A stretch of 8,210 bases of DNA, from positions 1 through 8,210 of the forward strand of contig JAAUZS010000063.1 of assembly GCA_014804495.1 (NCBI GenBank), given 5' to 3'. Position 1 is the first letter of the stretch. Each line of letters begins with the position of its first letter. The notes under the pieces were generated by a model. It saw only the letters and a program-made list of their open reading frames with translations. It searched no databases and was not told the origin of the DNA. The position numbers and the translations under genes were made by a program. Shown here piece after piece: positions 5,476 through 8,210 of the stretch. The DNA comes from Lachnospiraceae bacterium (GTDB lineage: Bacteria > Bacillota > Clostridia > Lachnospirales > Lachnospiraceae).

Positions 5476-6225
5476 TTATTTATAATTCACAATCTTCCCA
5501 AAATCCGCCTTCAAAGACGCTCCTCCGACCAGACCGCCGTCAATGTCAGGCTGTGCGAACAGCTCTGCTGCATTACCTGCATTTACGGAACCGCCGTACT
5601 GAATACGAACTGCTTCTGCTGTTGCCGCATCATAAATCTCTGCGATGCAGTCACGGATTCCCTTACATACTTCTTCAGCCTGCTCTGTTGTAGCAGTCTT
5701 ACCTGTCCCGATAGCCCAGATAGGCTCGTATGCGATAACCAGACCTTTTACCTGATCAGCGCTAACGCCTGTTAAGTCAGACTTAATCTGAAGTCTGATC
5801 CAGTCCATTGTCACGCCCATTTCTCTCTGCTCTAATGTCTCGCCGCAGCAAAGAATCGGTACAAGACCTGCCTCAAGAGCTTTCTTCACTTTCTTATTCA
5901 ACAGCGCATCGTCTTCCTTGAAATAATCACGTCTCTCGGAGTGACCGATGATAACATACTTAGCGCCTGCATCCTTAATCATAGCTGCGGAAATCTCGCC
6001 TGTATAAGCACCCTTCTCCTCAAAGTACATATTCTCGGCGCCTACTTCTACATTCGTGCCTTTTACAGCTTCTACAACCGGCACGATATCGATTGCAGGT
6101 ACGCAGTATACTACGTCTACATCATCAGATTTTACCAAATCCTTTAATTCACCACATAACTTTACAGCCTCGCTGGGAGTCATATTCATCTTCCAGTTTC
6201 CGGCAACAATTTTTCTTCTTGCCAT
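5476..6225 (-). CDS. tpiA: Triosephosphate isomerase
   Basis: Interconverts dihydroxyacetone phosphate and glyceraldehyde 3-phosphate in glycolysis in the cytoplasm. At 249 residues it has the standard bacterial length. Visible are GNWKMN at 9-14 with Asn10 and Lys12 of the active site, IGHSERR at 93-99 with catalytic His95, [13 protein letters not shown] at 166-178 with catalytic Glu167 and the flexible loop, YGGSVN at 210-215 and GGLVGGASL at 230-238 for phosphate binding. The ATG at 6225 is chosen because homologues start right before RKIVAGNWK and GGAG lies nine bases upstream. An in-frame ATG at 6240 is possible but lacks support. Its first 40 bases overlap the end of the preceding membrane protein gene in another frame. 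It is the last gene of the operon and is followed by a terminator. Confidence 0.98.
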   Translation of the reverse strand: MARRKIVAGNWKMNMTPSEAVKLCGELKDLVKSDDVDVVYCVPAIDIVPVVEAVKGTNVEVGAENMYFEEKGAYTGEISAAMIKDAGAKYVIIGHSERRDYFKEDDALLNKKVKKALEAGLVPILCCGETLEQREMGVTMDWIRLQIKSDLTGVSADQVKGLVIAYEPIWAIGTGKTATTEQAEEVCKGIRDCIAEIYDAATAEAVRIQYGGSVNAGNAAELFAQPDIDGGLVGGASLKADFGKIVNYK

Positions 6226-6677
6226 TTTCTTCTTCTCCATTCTTTTCCTAATATTCCAAAAGCTATCATAATCAATCCTACAATACCGCACCACAGATAT
6301 CTGTCCAAATAAAAACCACCGACCAAACAATCTCCGGGACCAACACCTAGTATATAAACAACAATAACTTTTGCATTTTCCGGATAAGCCGGATTCGTGT
6401 AGGAAATCACCTTATAATAAATTGCTCCATCCCACTCATAGTAATATGCAATCTTTGTCGCACCTTCGGCTGTGATTTCAACAGTACCTTCAGCCACAGC
6501 CAGAATACCAGTAGCGGTACATTTATAACCGTTTACCTGTGTCTCAAGCTTCTTGCCAGCCTGTGTACACCATATTGTAAAAAGAGTATAGCTAATACAC
6601 AGCAGAACCAGAACACCCCCAGTTATTATCAAGGCATTGCTGATTCTGCTCTTTTTTGAATTTTTCTTATTTATCAT
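6186..6677 (-). CDS. Small two-TM membrane protein, DUF3592-like, between pgk and tpiA
   Basis: I do not recognise a function. The 163-residue product has a basic N-terminus ([11 protein letters not shown]), a hydrophobic segment at about 15-37, a mainly beta-looking middle part with [13 protein letters not shown] at 78-90, a second hydrophobic segment at about 127-143 and a very basic, then acidic, tail ([12 protein letters not shown]). Membrane-beta domain-membrane with a Y-x-x-x-G-x-x-Y pattern resembles DUF3592 proteins, but this is my pattern match only. The reading frame is open and overlaps pgk by 11 bases (ATGATAAATAA contains the pgk stop) and tpiA by 40 bases. There is no good ribosome site, so translation is likely coupled to pgk termination. 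No in-frame downstream ATG gives a sensible alternative. It belongs to the glycolytic operon by position. Confidence 0.68.
   Translation of the reverse strand: MINKKNSKKSRISNALIITGGVLVLLCISYTLFTIWCTQAGKKLETQVNGYKCTATGILAVAEGTVEITAEGATKIAYYYEWDGAIYYKVISYTNPAYPENAKVIVVYILGVGPGDCLVGGFYLDRYLWCGIVGLIMIAFGILGKEWRRRKWQEEKLLPETGR
6235..6238 (-). promoter_or_regulatory. Ribosome binding site of tpiA
   Basis: GGAG ends nine bases before the ATG at 6225 and lies inside the coding sequence of the upstream membrane protein gene. It selects the 249-residue start and means ribosomes translating the upstream gene pass over the tpiA start region. Confidence 0.65.
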
Positions 6678-7890
6678 CTGCTGCAGCTACACCCGGAAGC
6701 ACCTTGCCCTCAAGGAATTCAAGAGATGCGCCGCCGCCTGTAGAAATATGGCTCATCTTATCTGCGAAACCAAGCTGATTTACTGCTGCTGCACTGTCAC
6801 CGCCACCGATGATGGTAGTTGCATCTGTTTCAGCAAGGGATTTTGCTACTGCAATCGTACCTGCTGCCAGAGTAGGATTCTCGAATACACCCATAGGTCC
6901 GTTCCAAACAACTGTCTTAGCAGATTTAACTGCATCAGCATACAATTTAGCTGTTTCAGTACCGATATCCAAGCCCTCTTTATCTGAAGGAATCTTATCA
7001 GCAGCTACTACTTCTACATCAATAGGTCCGTCAATAGGATCCGGGAAGTGGTCTGCGATTGTAGTATCTACAGGAAGTAAAAGCTTCTTACCAAGCTTCT
7101 GCGCTTTTTCCATCATTTCTTTACAATAATCAAGCTTTTCATTATCTACGAGTGAGTTGCCTACTTCCATTCCTTTTGCTTTAAGGAAAGTAAACGCCAT
7201 ACCGCCGCCGATAATCAATGTATCGCATTTCTCCAAAAGGTTGTTGATTACGTTCAGCTTATCAGCAACTTTTGCGCCGCCAAGGATTGCAACAAAAGGT
7301 CTTACCGGATTTTCAACGGCATTTCCAAGGAAATCAATTTCTTTCTGCATTAAGTAACCAACTGCATTCTCTCCGCCCTTTGCGGAAATAAACTTAGTAA
7401 CGCCTTCTACTGAAGCATGTGCTCTATGTGAAGAACCGAATGCATCACATACATAAACATCTGCAAGGTCAGCAAGTTCTTTACTGAACTCTTCGCCGTT
7501 CTTGGTCTCCTCAGCGCCGCGGAAACGTGTATTCTGAAGCAGTACAACATCTCCTTCATTCATAGCTGCAACAGCTACAGTAGCAGCTTCACCTGTTACG
7601 CTGTAATCAGCAACGAAGTTAACTTCCTTGCCCAGCTTCTCAGATAATCTCTTAGCAACCGGAGCTAAAGACTCACCTTCGTTAGGACCATTTTTTACTT
7701 TGCCAAGGTGTGAGCAAAGAATTACCTTGCCACCATCATTAATCAATTTATTAATTGTAGGAAGCGCCGCAACTATACGGGTTTCATCTGTAATCTCACC
7801 ATTCTTAAGCGGTACATTAAAGTCACATCTTACAAGAACACGTTTTCCTTTTACGTTAATATCATCTACGGATTTCTTATTCAACCCCAT
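6667..7890 (-). CDS. pgk: Phosphoglycerate kinase
   Basis: Transfers phosphate from 1,3-bisphosphoglycerate to ADP, the first ATP-forming step of glycolysis, in the cytoplasm. The 407-residue length is normal. N-domain substrate sites are visible as RCDFNVP at 21-27, SHLGK at 60-64, NTRF at 120-123 and [12 protein letters not shown] at 149-160. The hinge and nucleotide domain show GGAKVADK at 204-211, GGGMAFTFL at 228-236, [11 protein letters not shown] at 327-337, GGGDSAAAV at 362-370 and [13 protein letters not shown] at 383-395. An AAGGAGG just upstream of the ATG fixes the start. The gene follows gap by 92 bases with a stem-loop between, and its stop codon lies inside the start region of the small membrane protein gene. 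Confidence 0.98.
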   Translation of the reverse strand: MGLNKKSVDDINVKGKRVLVRCDFNVPLKNGEITDETRIVAALPTINKLINDGGKVILCSHLGKVKNGPNEGESLAPVAKRLSEKLGKEVNFVADYSVTGEAATVAVAAMNEGDVVLLQNTRFRGAEETKNGEEFSKELADLADVYVCDAFGSSHRAHASVEGVTKFISAKGGENAVGYLMQKEIDFLGNAVENPVRPFVAILGGAKVADKLNVINNLLEKCDTLIIGGGMAFTFLKAKGMEVGNSLVDNEKLDYCKEMMEKAQKLGKKLLLPVDTTIADHFPDPIDGPIDVEVVAADKIPSDKEGLDIGTETAKLYADAVKSAKTVVWNGPMGVFENPTLAAGTIAVAKSLAETDATTIIGGGDSAAAVNQLGFADKMSHISTGGGASLEFLEGKVLPGVAAADDK

Positions 7891-7914
7891 TTTATATTCT
7901 CCTCCTTCATAAAC

Positions 7915-7942
7915 AAAGCCCGGCCCAACAAGGCCGGACCTT
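7915..7942 (-). promoter_or_regulatory. GC-rich stem-loop between gap and pgk
   Basis: An 11-pair stem (with two G-U pairs) built around GTCCGGCC and GGCCGGGC closes a six-base loop. Only a broken TTTGTTT follows, so full termination is doubtful. It could be a partial terminator or an RNA stability/processing element that sets gap message above pgk message, as known for glycolytic operons in Gram-positive bacteria. It ends about 24 bases before the pgk start, just ahead of the AAGGAGG ribosome site. Confidence 0.65.
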
Positions 7943-7982
7943 ATTAATTCTAAGTTTTAATTCTTTTTAACGTCTGAACTAA

Positions 7983-8210
7983 TTAACCCAACTCAGCAAA
8001 GTATTTAATTGTTCTAACCATCTGGCTTGTGTAGCTGTTCTCATTATCATACCATGAAACAACCTGTACCAGATTATCTTCGCCAACCATTGTCTGTGTT
8101 GCATCGAAGAGTGAACCATATCTCATACCGATAACGTCAGAAGATACGATTTCTTCATCATTGTATCCGAATGACTCGTTAGCTGCTGCTTTCATTGCTG
8201 CATTGATTTC
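7983..8210 (-). CDS. gap: Glyceraldehyde-3-phosphate dehydrogenase, C-terminal part (5' end outside window)
   Basis: Oxidises glyceraldehyde 3-phosphate with NAD and phosphate in glycolysis. Only the last 75 residues are in the window, beginning [13 protein letters not shown] and ending [41 protein letters not shown] and the WYDNE(N)SY segment, which includes the conserved Asn-Glu near the NAD site, are the usual GAPDH C-terminal blocks. The Asn-Ser after WYDNE is common in clostridial forms in place of Trp-Gly. The frame is open to the window edge, so the gene is cut by the window, not broken. It is upstream of pgk in the same orientation. Confidence 0.97.
   Translation of the reverse strand, partial: EINAAMKAAANESFGYNDEEIVSSDVIGMRYGSLFDATQTMVGEDNLVQVVSWYDNENSYTSQMVRTIKYFAELG

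Noticed and set aside
6226..6330. N-terminal extension of triosephosphate isomerase
   Set aside because: The extra 35 residues overlap the upstream membrane protein gene and are absent from known TPIs. GGAG before the ATG at 6225 fits the standard length.
7943..7982. Separate pgk promoter between gap and pgk
   Set aside because: A TAGAAT could serve as a -10 box, but no matching -35 box stands 16-18 bases upstream.
1..8210. tRNA, rRNA or CRISPR arrays
   Set aside because: No cloverleaf-like GC-rich segments, rRNA signatures or regularly spaced repeats were seen. The only tandem repeat is the coding one in rpn.

Overview
The window looks like a chromosomal stretch from a moderately AT-rich Gram-positive anaerobe of the class Clostridia, most likely family Lachnospiraceae. 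This is inferred from the protein sequences (clostridial-style GAPDH C-terminus, PGK, TPI and UPRT, and a Lachnospiraceae-type Rpn/PD-(D/E)XK nuclease), the strong AGGAGG-type ribosome sites and the sigma-A-like promoters. All supported genes lie on the minus strand, so transcription runs from high to low coordinates.

In transcription order the window starts with a glycolytic block (8210 to about 5391). It holds the 3' end of gap, a GC-rich stem-loop, pgk, a small two-TM membrane protein gene that overlaps both neighbours, tpiA, and an intrinsic terminator. An accessory block follows (5318 to 3486): a Phd/YefM antitoxin and RelE/ParE toxin pair with its own promoter and a possible operator, then a gene for an Rpn-family nuclease with its own promoter. 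The Rpn gene has a strong internal ribosome site that could yield a separate 76-residue C-terminal protein. Next comes upp (uracil salvage) with its own promoter and a terminator whose hairpin arms are nearly identical to those of the tpiA terminator.

The last block (2614 to 1) is a GntR/YtrA-type repressor, an ABC ATPase and two related ABC-2 permeases, the second cut by the window edge. The gntR promoter is near-consensus, and its -10 box lies inside a perfect 13-bp inverted repeat, which is the expected layout for an autoregulated export operon.

Nothing here is a clearly new system. The observations most worth checking are the candidate gene-within-gene in rpn, the unassigned membrane protein translationally coupled between pgk and tpiA, the GntR palindrome, and the paired terminators that flank the upp-rpn-toxin/antitoxin segment.
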